A DNA stretch of 15,741 bases from an uncultured Rhodospirillales bacterium (GCA_903928045.1 CAIYPH010000343.1:1-15741), one strand, 5' to 3'; counted from the first letter of the stretch, positions 1 to 7,531 are shown. Notes: generated from the sequence alone by a model not told the origin. Numbers and translations: made by a program.

Positions 1-491
1 GGGAGCGCCCAGTTGGGGTCGGCGAACCAGGCCTTGAAGCCGCCGATTACGCCGAGCCCCTGCAAGGCGGCGTTGATCACGCCCAACCGGCTATCCAGCA
101 TCAATGCCCAGAGATTGCCGGCGACCACCAGCGGCAGGAACCATGGCAGCAGGATCACCACCGACATGAAGCGGAAGCCCGGCAACTCGTAGTCCAGCGC
201 CACCGCGATGATGAGGCCGAATATCAGTTCCAGCACCACCGTGCCCACTACCCATACGGCGGTGTTTTGCAGGGAGATCCAGAACACCGGGTCATCCCAC
301 AGCGCCAGATAATGCCGCAGCCCGACATAGCCGGTGCCCAAATCCATCCGGTTGAGCCGCATCTGGCGGAAGGAGAGGTCGATGCCGGAGATCGTCGGGT
401 AGATGATCACGGCGAAGACGAGCGCGAGCGCCGGCAGCAGCAGAAGCCAGGGGAAGGCCTTGGTGTCGGAAATGGCGGAGAGGCGGCGCAT
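1..491 (-). CDS. Sugar ABC transporter permease, MalF/UgpA type (partial, N-terminal part)
   Basis: Reading the minus strand from the ATG at 491 gives about 163 residues, open to the left edge. They begin MRRLSAISDTKAFPW, followed by a strongly hydrophobic first membrane segment (about residues 13-30, with IIYPTISGI at its end). Next come a periplasmic-type stretch (RQMRLNRMDLG, GLRHYLALWDDPVFW) and further hydrophobic segments (TAVWVVGTVVLELIFGLIIA, then VVILLPWFLPLVVAGNLWALML). This is the typical N-terminal half of a CUT1 (binding-protein-dependent sugar importer) inner-membrane permease; the EAA loop that contacts the ATPase lies beyond the edge. Its start codon shares one base with the stop of the upstream enolase-superfamily gene (TGATG), so translation is probably coupled. 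The natural partner is the solute-binding protein at 1786-3027. The family call is firm; the substrate is unknown. Confidence 0.88.
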   Translation of the reverse strand, partial: MRRLSAISDTKAFPWLLLLPALALVFAVIIYPTISGIDLSFRQMRLNRMDLGTGYVGLRHYLALWDDPVFWISLQNTAVWVVGTVVLELIFGLIIAVALDYELPGFRFMSVVILLPWFLPLVVAGNLWALMLDSRLGVINAALQGLGVIGGFKAWFADPNWAL

Positions 492-1600
492 CAGACGATG
501 GCGAGCGCCGTTTTTTCCACCCAGGCCCAATCCGGCGCGAAGCCGAGGCCGGGCGCGTCGGGGATGGTGAAGGCGCCGTTCTCGATCTTCAGACCGTGCG
601 AACCGTGGCGCAGATTGGCGATCTGCTGGGAGGAGATGACGAGTTCCTCGTAGAAGTCGTTATTGGGGATGGCGGCGCAGAGCTGGGCCTGCGGCATGCC
701 CATGCCGTGCACCTGCGCCTTCATGCCGTGGCATTCCGCGAGATGGGCGATCTTGAGTGCCCCGGTCATGCCGCCCTTCATGTGCGGGTTGGTGCGCAGC
801 ATGTCGAGCGCGCCGGCCTGCACCCAGGAGGCGGCGTTCCAATGCGCGCCATCGGAGGTCTCGGCGGCGAGCACCGGGATATCCAGCGCATCGCACAGCT
901 TGCGGTAGGAGCCGAGCTCGAACTCGCGCATCGGCTCCTCGTACCAGTAGAAGCCCTCCTCCTCGAGCCGGCGGCCGAACCACAGCGAGGTCACGTAGTC
1001 CCACCCCGCCGAGCCGTCGAACATCAGCACCGCGTCCGGCCCGGTCCATTTGCGCAGGTTGCGGCAGAGCTTGGCGTCTTCCTTGGCGTCACCCCAGGCG
1101 TGCAGCTTGAAGGCGGTGAAGCCGACGTCGATGCATTCCTTGATGTGGCGCTCATACTCACCCATCGTATCCCACGTGACCGTGGAGGCGTAGACCGGCA
1201 CCACCGGGTTGTGGCCGCCCAGCATCTGCCAGAGCGGCATGTTCGCACGCTTGGACTTGAGGTCCCAGATCGCCAGATCGACCAGGCCGAGGGAGTGAAG
1301 CTGCATCTCCTCCAGCCGGTCGAGCTCCCAGATGCGGTGCCAGAGATACTCGCTGTTGAGCGCGTCGAGCCCGATCAGCTCCTTCAGCCGCCGCTCGATC
1401 AGCGAGCACACCGCCTCGCCGCGGCCGGTTTTCACCGCGCCGGTGATGCCCTCCTCGGTGTCGATGCGCAGGATGGCGGATTTCGGCACCTTGCCTTTGG
1501 GCGTGCCATCCCCGGAGCCGGGGAGGCCCGCGCGCCAGCGGAACGTATCACCGACCCAGGGGTCCTCGACGAGATAGCCCTTGATATCGGTGATGCGCAT
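491..1600 (-). CDS. Enolase-superfamily (mandelate racemase/muconate lactonizing enzyme-like) protein 1
   Basis: 369 aa, the usual length for an MR/MLE enzyme: an N-terminal capping domain (about 1-125), then a TIM-barrel. Such enzymes abstract the proton next to a carboxylate, commonly as acid-sugar dehydratases or racemases, in the cytoplasm with Mg2+. Metal ligands by eye are D195 (MFDGS), E221 (WYEEP) and E247 (AAETS). H298 (QVHG) sits at the catalytic His place of mandelate racemase, and E318 (FYEE) at its E317. Odd features: the K-x-K motif reads K165-L-H167, the residue two after the metal Asp is Ser rather than Asn, and the Asp partner of the His appears to be N271 (RTNPH). The ATG at 1600 is chosen because AGAGGAAC lies just upstream and the family start follows. 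An in-frame GTG at 1678 would add 26 residues read from a palindromic repeat and is rejected. The gene lies between the sugar-binding protein and permease genes, so it may act on the imported compound. Exact activity is unknown. Confidence 0.9.
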   Translation of the reverse strand: MRITDIKGYLVEDPWVGDTFRWRAGLPGSGDGTPKGKVPKSAILRIDTEEGITGAVKTGRGEAVCSLIERRLKELIGLDALNSEYLWHRIWELDRLEEMQLHSLGLVDLAIWDLKSKRANMPLWQMLGGHNPVVPVYASTVTWDTMGEYERHIKECIDVGFTAFKLHAWGDAKEDAKLCRNLRKWTGPDAVLMFDGSAGWDYVTSLWFGRRLEEEGFYWYEEPMREFELGSYRKLCDALDIPVLAAETSDGAHWNAASWVQAGALDMLRTNPHMKGGMTGALKIAHLAECHGMKAQVHGMGMPQAQLCAAIPNNDFYEELVISSQQIANLRHGSHGLKIENGAFTIPDAPGLGFAPDWAWVEKTALAIV

Positions 1601-1637
1601 TGTTCGGTTCCTCTGGTGAAAGGCAAGTGGAAGGAAG

Positions 1638-1778
1638 TTCTCCTTTTTTGAAAAAAAGGAGCAAAAAACTTTTATCACTTTGCTTTATGCCGCTCCCGTC
1701 CATCCCGAGAGGCAAGCCAACGGCAACGAAGTGATAAAAAGTTTTTTTGCTTCTTTTTGTTCACAAAAAGAAGTGCTT
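1638..1778. repeat. Compound AT-rich palindromic element, copy A
   Basis: Three nested inverted repeats are visible. A left hairpin has arms 1640-1649 and 1652-1661 (CTCCTTTTTT / AAAAAAGGAG). A right hairpin has perfect 11-bp arms 1750-1760 and 1763-1773 (CTTCTTTTTGT / ACAAAAAGAAG). A long outer pair, 1661-1680 and 1729-1750, matches over about 20 bp with two single-base bulges (core CAAAAAACTTTTATCACTT). The outer arms enclose a 48-nt GC-rich spacer. The element fills most of the 185-bp gap between the sugar-binding protein gene (stop 1786) and enolase-superfamily gene 1 (start 1600). It strongly resembles the element at 7490-7606. It could be an mRNA-processing or stability structure, an attenuator within the operon, or a non-autonomous mobile repeat. 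The hairpins lack a GC stem followed by a T run, so they are not classic terminators. Confidence 0.8.
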
Positions 1779-1785
1779 CCCTTCC

Positions 1786-3027
1786 TTAATTCAAAGCCGC
1801 ATCCAACCCCTTGAGCATCGCGTCCGTCGCCTTCTCCGGCGTGCTCTGGCCGACCAGGATCTTCTGGAACTCCGGCAGAACGACGTTTTGCGACCACCCG
1901 GCCATGCCGACGAAAGCCGGCGGCAGGGAGCCGAAGCCGATGGTCTCGGCGGCGGCCTGGTAGAGCGGGTTGCCGGTGATGCGGGCGTCCTTGGCGATCA
2001 CGGTGGAGGCGGGGAAGTAGCCGGTCTCTTCCAGGAAGGCGATCGAGGGATCGGTCTCGCCCCAGAAGCTGATCCAGTCCCACGCCGCCTCGATGTTGTC
2101 GGCCTTCATGATGCCGTTGAAGAGGTAGGCGAGGCGGGCGACGCGCGCGGCCGGGCCGGCGGGCTTGGCGGCGGTGCCGAACTGGCCGGGCTTGAAGAAG
2201 CGCACCATCTCGGTCAGCGAGCCGGTGTGATGCCAGGTCATCGCGGTCTGGCCGGTCTTGAAGCCCTCCATGATCTGGCGGAACCCGTCATTGGTGACCG
2301 ACGGCGGGCAGACCTTGTGGACGGTGTGCAGCTCCGCATACCACTTCACCGCGGCCAGCACCTTAGCCTTGTCGGTGGCATTCTTGCCATCCACCACGAA
2401 CTTGGAGCCGAAGGCCTCCATGAGGTCGATCAGGTAGGCAGCGCCGCCGGGGCCGGCGCGCATGCCGAAGCCGTAGCGGTTCTTGCTGGGGTCGGTGAGT
2501 TTCTTGGCGATGGTGACGAATTCATCGAGGGTCTTGGGCGGGCCGCTAATGCCGGCTTCCTCGAACCAGTCCTTCCGGTAATAGGTCCAGTCAACGAAGG
2601 TGAAGGCAGGGACGCCGTAGATCTTGCCGTTGAGCGTGCTGCCCTTCCAGCGGTCATCCGGGTAGTTCACCTTGTTGGACCAGGCATTGACCCGGCTGGT
2701 GAGATCGACCAGCCCGTTCATCGCCATCATGTCCGGCAGGCGCTCGGCGGCGACCATCGAGACGTCGGGCCGCGTGTTGGCGACCACGGCGGCGGTGAAT
2801 TTCGCCATGTATTCGGGGTTGGGGATGTTCTCCTGCTGGAGCGCGATCGCCGGGTTTTTCTTGGCGAACAGCTCCATCACCCGCTTGAGGCCGGCAAATT
2901 CCTCCTGGCTGGTGAAATGATGCCAGTAGACCACCTTGCCGGAGCCGGCGGCCTCGGCATCGTGCAGTCCGGCGGCGGCAGCAGCGGCGAGGCTGGCCAG
3001 TAATGTGCGGCGCGAGAGGTCGTTCAT
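1786..3027 (-). CDS. Sugar ABC transporter substrate-binding protein (SBP family 1, UgpB/MalE-like)
   Basis: 413 aa, typical for family 1 periplasmic binding proteins. The N-terminus MNDLSRRTLLASLAAAAAAG carries a twin-arginine motif (SRRTLL) and an Ala-rich hydrophobic core, with likely cleavage near the AEAAG at about residues 24-28; this points to Tat export to the periplasm. The mature part begins KVVYWHHFTSQEE, as in glycerol-3-phosphate/oligosaccharide binders. It also has the hallmark region GKIYGVPAF followed by YYRKDWFEEAG and PKTLDEF, the canonical family 1 motifs near the hinge. GGGAGACG precedes the ATG at 3027. It captures the ligand for the CUT1 permease that starts at 491 downstream in the same unit. 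Enolase-superfamily genes flank it on both sides, which suggests an acid-sugar-like ligand, though this is inference. An imperfect palindromic repeat lies directly 3' of the stop. Confidence 0.93.
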   Translation of the reverse strand: MNDLSRRTLLASLAAAAAAGLHDAEAAGSGKVVYWHHFTSQEEFAGLKRVMELFAKKNPAIALQQENIPNPEYMAKFTAAVVANTRPDVSMVAAERLPDMMAMNGLVDLTSRVNAWSNKVNYPDDRWKGSTLNGKIYGVPAFTFVDWTYYRKDWFEEAGISGPPKTLDEFVTIAKKLTDPSKNRYGFGMRAGPGGAAYLIDLMEAFGSKFVVDGKNATDKAKVLAAVKWYAELHTVHKVCPPSVTNDGFRQIMEGFKTGQTAMTWHHTGSLTEMVRFFKPGQFGTAAKPAGPAARVARLAYLFNGIMKADNIEAAWDWISFWGETDPSIAFLEETGYFPASTVIAKDARITGNPLYQAAAETIGFGSLPPAFVGMAGWSQNVVLPEFQKILVGQSTPEKATDAMLKGLDAALN

Positions 3028-3054
3028 GGTGTCGTCTCCCAGGGTTGTTATGGT

Positions 3055-4194
3055 TCAGCTGAGCGTGATCGGCGCCGGCGGCGGCCCGGCCGGCCGCAGT
3101 CCTTCGGCGACGGTGGCGACCGCATGCTCGCGCCGCGCCACCTCGGACAGGCCGAGCCCGTGGCCCGGCACGTCCGGCGCGATGGCGTAGCCGGCCTCGA
3201 AGTGGATCGGCGTATCGGTGAGGTGCTTATAGTTCTGGAACGAATACTCGATCCATTCGGCCTCCGGCAGCGCGGCGGCGATGTGCACGCCGACTTCGAG
3301 GAAGGTGTTGCCGAGCGTCACCTTCACGCCGTACTCGGTGGCCAGCCAGCAGGCGCGCATCACGTCGGACATTTTGCCGTGGACGTTCATGTAGTCCACG
3401 GCGCGCGCCTCGATCAGGCGGCGTTTGCCGCTGAGGTCGAGATATTCGCCGGTGTTGATATGGGTGAAGGGCAGGGCTTCCGACACCTGGCGCAGCCCCT
3501 CGAAATCATCGCGCAGGCAGGGATCCTCGATCCACAGGATCTCGTGGCCGGCATCGTGATAGGCGTGGAGCGCGCGGATGGCTTCCTTCGGCGTCCAGGC
3601 CTCGTTGGCGTCCACCATGATGACCGGGTTGGGGCCGACGGCCTCCTTCAGCAGCTTGAGGCGCTTGAGATCCCAGGCGAGGTCGGGGTGGCCGATCTTG
3701 ATCTTGAAGGCCTCGAAGCCCATCGCCTTGGCCTTGGCGAAAAACTCGACGTAATGGGCGTCCGAGAGGTGGAAATCGAGGCCCGAGGCATAGGCGCGCA
3801 CCTTGGGGTTGCTGCCACCGAGGAAGCGGTAGAGCGGCAAGCCGGCCTGTTGGGCCGCGAGATCCCATAGCGCCTGATCGATCGCCTCGCCGAAGCCGTG
3901 TGACAGCGGCTTCTGGTTGCCGCCGCGCGGCCGGCCGATGCGGTGGATGAGGGTGGAGGGGTGCTGGCCCTTGAGGCCGGCGAAGGCCTCGGTGCGGAAG
4001 CAGCGCTCGAGTTCGGCGAGATCGGGCAGCGGGTAGAATAGGTTGAGCATCCATCCGGTGCCGGTGCGTCCGCTCTCGTCATGCAGCTCCAGCACGGCGA
4101 CGTTGCAGACATCGAACCCGACCTGCGAATCCCCGATCATGCGGTCGCGCTTGAAGGCGAAGCGGGTGATGGTGAAATCTCGGATGGTCGTCAT
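3055..4194 (-). CDS. Enolase-superfamily (mandelate racemase/muconate lactonizing enzyme-like) protein 2
   Basis: 379 aa with the MR/MLE layout: a capping domain (about 1-125), a TIM-barrel, and a C-terminal closure. Read by eye, K164-I-K166 (FKIKIG), D195 with N197 (MVDANEAW), E223 (WIEDP) and E250 (NTGEY) are intact, so Mg2+ binding and the lysine pair are expected. E316 (EWIEY) matches the substrate-binding Glu of mandelate racemase. The His-Asp dyad of mandelate racemase is not conserved: N296 (LGNTF) sits at the His and H272 (NVHGK) at the Asp position. This fits a lysine-centred or altered mechanism. The residue order differs from the neighbour at 491-1600, so the two are not a recent duplication. 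Upstream, GGGGAG precedes the ATG by about 11 nt, and a promoter-like sequence is in the 50-nt gap to the aminotransferase gene. Superfamily assignment is strong; the reaction (dehydratase, epimerase or racemase) is undetermined. Confidence 0.92.
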   Translation of the reverse strand: MTTIRDFTITRFAFKRDRMIGDSQVGFDVCNVAVLELHDESGRTGTGWMLNLFYPLPDLAELERCFRTEAFAGLKGQHPSTLIHRIGRPRGGNQKPLSHGFGEAIDQALWDLAAQQAGLPLYRFLGGSNPKVRAYASGLDFHLSDAHYVEFFAKAKAMGFEAFKIKIGHPDLAWDLKRLKLLKEAVGPNPVIMVDANEAWTPKEAIRALHAYHDAGHEILWIEDPCLRDDFEGLRQVSEALPFTHINTGEYLDLSGKRRLIEARAVDYMNVHGKMSDVMRACWLATEYGVKVTLGNTFLEVGVHIAAALPEAEWIEYSFQNYKHLTDTPIHFEAGYAIAPDVPGHGLGLSEVARREHAVATVAEGLRPAGPPPAPITLS

Positions 4195-4216
4195 TGCGGC
4201 CGGTTCTCCCCGATCG

Positions 4217-4232
4217 AGCTATTATAACAGCT
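4217..4232. promoter_or_regulatory. Near-perfect 16-bp palindrome overlapping a promoter-like -10
   Basis: The 16-mer AGCTATTATAACAGCT is an inverted repeat with a single mismatched pair (AGCT ends, ATTATAAC centre). It is AT-rich in a GC-rich neighbourhood, lies in the 50-nt gap between the aminotransferase and enolase-superfamily gene 2, and covers the TATAAT-like hexamer on the minus strand. Its position suits an operator that would block RNA polymerase, but no regulator gene is in the window, so this is inference. Confidence 0.35.
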
Positions 4233-4248
4233 TGCTGCTCCGCGTCAC
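4221..4248 (-). promoter_or_regulatory. Possible internal sigma-70-type promoter upstream of enolase-superfamily gene 2
   Basis: On the minus strand a perfect TATAAT (4226-4221) follows a GTGACG hexamer (4248-4243, four of six matches to TTGACA) with a 16-nt spacer. The -35 hexamer overlaps the stop codon of the aminotransferase gene, and the start codon of enolase-superfamily gene 2 is 26 nt downstream of the -10. A perfect -10 is rare by chance in DNA this GC-rich. It could let the enolase/sugar-importer half of the unit be expressed independently of the acylases. Confidence 0.4.
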
Positions 4249-5114
4249 ACCACCCGCGTGGTTTCCATCCAATCGAAATACAGCGCCCGCGCCCGGCCGG
4301 CGATCGGGCCGGCGTTGAGCGAGCGGCCCTCGAAGCGGATGCAGGGCACTACCTTGTTGTAGTTGCCGGTGGAGAAGATCTCGTCGGCGTCGTGCAGGTC
4401 CTGCTCCGTCAGCGTCGCCTCGCGCGCTTCGATGCCGGCTTCGTTCAGCAGCGTCATCACGCGCAGGCGGGTGATGCCGGCGAGGAAGGTGCCGTTGTCG
4501 CGCGGGGTGAGCGCCACGCCGTTCTTGGCGATCCAGAGATTGGCGAAGGCGAATTCGGCGATGTTGCCGTCGGGGTCGCGCATCACGGCGGCGTTGAAAC
4601 CGCGGTCCTCGGCTTCCAGCGTGGCGCGGGCGGAGTTGGGGTAGAGGCTCGATGCCTTGGCGTCGGTGACGGCCATGCTCGGCGCCGGGCGGCGCATGGG
4701 GGACATGGTGGCGGAGAACCCCTCCGGCCCCGCCATCGGCGCCTCCACCATGTGGAGCACGAAGCGGGTGCCGACGCTACGCATGTCGTAGCCCGGCCCA
4801 ACCCCATAAAACACCGGCTTGATGTAGAGCACCGCATCGGCGGGGAATTGGCGGATGCCCTCGATCATTAGGCGATGGATCTCCTCCCCGCTGATCCCCG
4901 GCTTCAGCCCGAGCGCCCGGGCCGAACGCACCGCGCGGGCGGCGTGCCGGTCGATATCGGGCGCCATGCCGCGGATGGCGCGGGCGCCGTCGAACACCAC
5001 GGAGGATTGCCAGAACCCGTGATCGGCCGGGCTCATCAGCATCGGCGGCGTGCTCTGCCAGGTTCCATCGACCCAGAACAGCGAGGCGGGTTCGGCGGCG
5101 GGTGTTTCGTGCAT
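4245..5114 (-). CDS. Class IV PLP-dependent aminotransferase (branched-chain/D-amino-acid aminotransferase fold)
   Basis: 289 aa, the normal length for fold-type IV transaminases (BCAT, D-amino-acid transaminase, aminodeoxychorismate lyase). The likely PLP-lysine is K153 in TDAKASSLYPN. R57/R60 in the DRHAARAVRSARALG helix match the phosphate-binding region. E187 (NIAEFAFANLW) is the conserved Glu that contacts the PLP ring nitrogen. The late STGNYNKVVP (about 248-257) corresponds to the family's C-terminal STA/STG phosphate-binding motif. It would move an amino group between an amino acid and a keto acid in the cytoplasm. AGGGA lies six bases before the ATG at 5114. The sequence remains open for more than 400 bases further upstream, but that is the wrong frame of the acylase gene. 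Lying just behind two amide hydrolases, it plausibly handles a released amino acid or amine. L- or D-specificity cannot be told from sequence by eye. Confidence 0.88.
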   Translation of the reverse strand: MHETPAAEPASLFWVDGTWQSTPPMLMSPADHGFWQSSVVFDGARAIRGMAPDIDRHAARAVRSARALGLKPGISGEEIHRLMIEGIRQFPADAVLYIKPVFYGVGPGYDMRSVGTRFVLHMVEAPMAGPEGFSATMSPMRRPAPSMAVTDAKASSLYPNSARATLEAEDRGFNAAVMRDPDGNIAEFAFANLWIAKNGVALTPRDNGTFLAGITRLRVMTLLNEAGIEAREATLTEQDLHDADEIFSTGNYNKVVPCIRFEGRSLNAGPIAGRARALYFDWMETTRVV

Positions 5115-5176
5115 GGCTTTCCCTAGCAAATCGATTTTGCCGAAACTCGCCCGCCGCGCGTCCGGCCGCAACCCCC

Positions 5177-7531
5177 TCAGGGCGTCAGGGTCACCCGCGT
5201 TTCGGCCACCGCCTCGATCGCCGCGGTGCCATAGGCGAGCGGGAAGGTCGCGCCGGCGCTCCATTTGGCCGCGAGGTCCGCGTAGTGCGCATCGCCGGGA
5301 GTGCCGGACTGCCCAGGCGCATTGATGGCGCGGCTGGCATCCCAGTTGCCGACATCGACCACGGCGCGGAACAGCGCGCCGCCGGAGACCGCGGGCCGGG
5401 CCATGGTGGCCCACCAGCGCGCATTCACCGTCGCGCCATCGCCGCCCGAGACGGGGCCGGAGACGTTGGGCGAGGGCAGGGCGGGCAGCTGGGCCGCCAG
5501 CGGATGATGCAGGTCGAGCGCATGGACTTTCCCCCACGCCCAGCCGGCCGGGTCCGTCCCGTGCGCGGCGGTGAGGGACGCGACGGCGTTGCGCAGGGCG
5601 GCCAGCACCATCGCATTCCGCGTGGCCACCGGCTCCGCCCCGAAGCGGGCATCGGGCGCCAACATCGCGTCCATCAGGACCTGCGGATGGATGGTGCTGA
5701 CGAGCTCCCGCGCCGCCGCGGGCACCAGCATTTGGCGCACTGGCCCTTGCAGTGAGGCAAGCCAGAAGGCGTAGAGCGCCGCGGCCGGACTCTCAGCGGT
5801 CATCCGCCGGTCCCACGCGCGCAGCATCGCCAGCGGTGCGGCGAGGTCCGGCGCGGTCAGCCCGTCCAGCAGCGGAAGCATCCGCGCGGCACGGCCGGAG
5901 AGCACATCCTGTTGCAGCGCGTCGCTGTCGGCGAGCCCGCGGCGGGTCTGGCCGCCCAGAACATCGGCGATGCGGCGGTAGCGGTCATCGGCGATCCATT
6001 CGAAACTGATCTTGCGCTCGGCGTACGGGTAACCCGCCGGGAAAGGCATCTGGTTGGCGCTAGCGATCCAGCCGCGCTGCGGGTTGTATTCGCCGGGCAT
6101 GTCGGCAACCGGGAGGATGCCGATCCATTGATAGCCCCCCTCCGCCGGCACCGGCAGCAGCCCGTCATGGCGCGGCCGGATCGGCACCCGCCCGGCGGCC
6201 TGCCAGCCGATATTCCCGTCGACATCGGCATACATGTAGTTGCTGCCCCACACCGCCGTGTCGAGCGCCTTGCGATAGTCCGCCCAATCCCGCGCCAGGA
6301 TCACCGGCACATATTCCAGCGCCACCGCCCCGCCGGGATCGAGGAACACCGAACGCAGCGCGATCGCCTGGCCCGGGCGTTCGTGGATGATCGGCCCCTC
6401 CGGCGATAGGCCGATCTCGATCGACACCGCCTCGCCGCCGCGCACCGCGATGGTCTCGCGACCCCGGGTGATCGCCTGCCAGCCCGTAGCCGTGCGGTAT
6501 TCGGTACCGGCCGCATTCAGCGAGAGGACGAACAAATCCTCCTGGTCGATCTGGAAATCGGTGCGGCCAAAGGCGATGCGGTCATTATGCCCGAACTGGA
6601 ACCCCGGCCGGCTTGCCGGCCCGGCGCCGATGGCATCGAGGCCCGGCGCCCGCACATGGGTGATGAAGCGCGGCCCCGGCACGCTGAAGGCGAGATGCGG
6701 ATCATTGGCCAGGATCGCCCGCCCGGTGCTGCTCATGGAGGGCGCAATCACCCAGGCGTTGCTCCCATTGCGCGCGTCGATGTCGTCGAGCCCGGCATGG
6801 CGCAGGGCTCGGCCGAAGGGCAGGGGGGCGGTGAACTGCTCGTAGAGCGCCAGCGCATCGGCCGGCAGACGGCACGGGTCGAGCCCCTCCGGCACGCGCG
6901 GCGTCCAGTCCGGCTCCAGCTTCTGCATCAGCGCATCGGCGCCGAGCAGGCCGCGGCAGGCCAACCGCGCCCGGCGCAACTCGCCCCGCACATTCGGCCC
7001 AGTGCCCCGCATCCGCAGCAGGTCCTCCGCCTCCCACGGCTCGGGCTGCATGTCGAGCGCGCGGAACTCCGGCGGCAGCAGCGCGGAGTTGGCCAGCACC
7101 TCGGCGATGCGGGCATTGATGCCGCGCACCCAGGCCTGGGCGATGCCCTTCACGCGGGGATCGTAGAGCCCCCATTCCGCCGCGAGATCGCCGCGGAACA
7201 GCAACGTGCGCGCCGCTTTGTCATAGGGCACGAATGCGCTGCCCAGGCTGGCGGCCAGCCGACCGAGCATGCGGCGGCGGCCGATATCCATCTGCCACAG
7301 CCGCGCCGTCGCCGCCGCATACCCCTGTCCGAAGAACGCATCCTCGATGCTCGCCGCCGTGATATGCGGGATGCCGTTGGTATCGGTGACGATCTCGACC
7401 GGCGCCGATACCCCGGCGACCACGCGTGTTTCAGCCTGCACCTGGCCTCCGATCAGCGATTGCATGGTGAGCAGCAGTAAAAGGAAGCAAGCGCTTCTTT
7501 TTGAAAAAAGAAGCAAAAACTTTCTATCCAT
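5177..7531 (-). CDS. Penicillin acylase family protein 1 (Ntn hydrolase), apparently exported
   Basis: 784 aa from the ATG at 7531. These enzymes hydrolyse amide bonds (beta-lactam side chains, N-acyl amino acids, acyl-homoserine lactones) after self-cleavage into alpha and beta chains. The nucleophile is S257 in RNGSNAWV, so cleavage is expected between G256 and S257, leaving a beta chain of about 528 residues. Other family marks are NDPHLAF after the nucleophile, FGHND, and a C-terminal block with GNWDAS and PGQSG (739-743). Start choice: GGGGAGG lies 10 nt before 7531, and the first 33 residues form a good signal peptide (MDRK and SKR charges, ACFLLLLLTM core, VQA cleavage site). The next ATG, at 7465, has no visible RBS and would lose the charged N-region. 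The N-terminal codons come from palindromic element B. The enzyme is a paralogue of the next gene upstream. Substrate unknown. Confidence 0.88.
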   Translation of the reverse strand: MDRKFLLLFSKRSACFLLLLLTMQSLIGGQVQAETRVVAGVSAPVEIVTDTNGIPHITAASIEDAFFGQGYAAATARLWQMDIGRRRMLGRLAASLGSAFVPYDKAARTLLFRGDLAAEWGLYDPRVKGIAQAWVRGINARIAEVLANSALLPPEFRALDMQPEPWEAEDLLRMRGTGPNVRGELRRARLACRGLLGADALMQKLEPDWTPRVPEGLDPCRLPADALALYEQFTAPLPFGRALRHAGLDDIDARNGSNAWVIAPSMSSTGRAILANDPHLAFSVPGPRFITHVRAPGLDAIGAGPASRPGFQFGHNDRIAFGRTDFQIDQEDLFVLSLNAAGTEYRTATGWQAITRGRETIAVRGGEAVSIEIGLSPEGPIIHERPGQAIALRSVFLDPGGAVALEYVPVILARDWADYRKALDTAVWGSNYMYADVDGNIGWQAAGRVPIRPRHDGLLPVPAEGGYQWIGILPVADMPGEYNPQRGWIASANQMPFPAGYPYAERKISFEWIADDRYRRIADVLGGQTRRGLADSDALQQDVLSGRAARMLPLLDGLTAPDLAAPLAMLRAWDRRMTAESPAAALYAFWLASLQGPVRQMLVPAAARELVSTIHPQVLMDAMLAPDARFGAEPVATRNAMVLAALRNAVASLTAAHGTDPAGWAWGKVHALDLHHPLAAQLPALPSPNVSGPVSGGDGATVNARWWATMARPAVSGGALFRAVVDVGNWDASRAINAPGQSGTPGDAHYADLAAKWSAGATFPLAYGTAAIEAVAETRVTLTP

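Noticed and set aside
1601..1678. N-terminal extension of enolase-superfamily gene 1 from a GTG at 1678
   Set aside because: The 26 extra residues are read from palindromic element A, and a good RBS (AGAGGAAC) plus the family N-terminus favour the ATG at 1600.
1747..3003. Plus-strand open frame opposite the sugar-binding protein gene
   Set aside because: Antisense by-product; no motifs, biased composition, and it starts within palindromic element A.
5128..5137. Perfect 10-bp palindrome AAATCGATTT in the 62-nt gap before the aminotransferase
   Set aside because: Too short to stand alone and not clearly part of a larger site; noted only.
5115..5537. Upstream extension of the aminotransferase into the acylase 1 gene
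   Set aside because: It is an alternative frame of the acylase C-terminal region; AGGGA before 5114 and the family N-terminus set the start.
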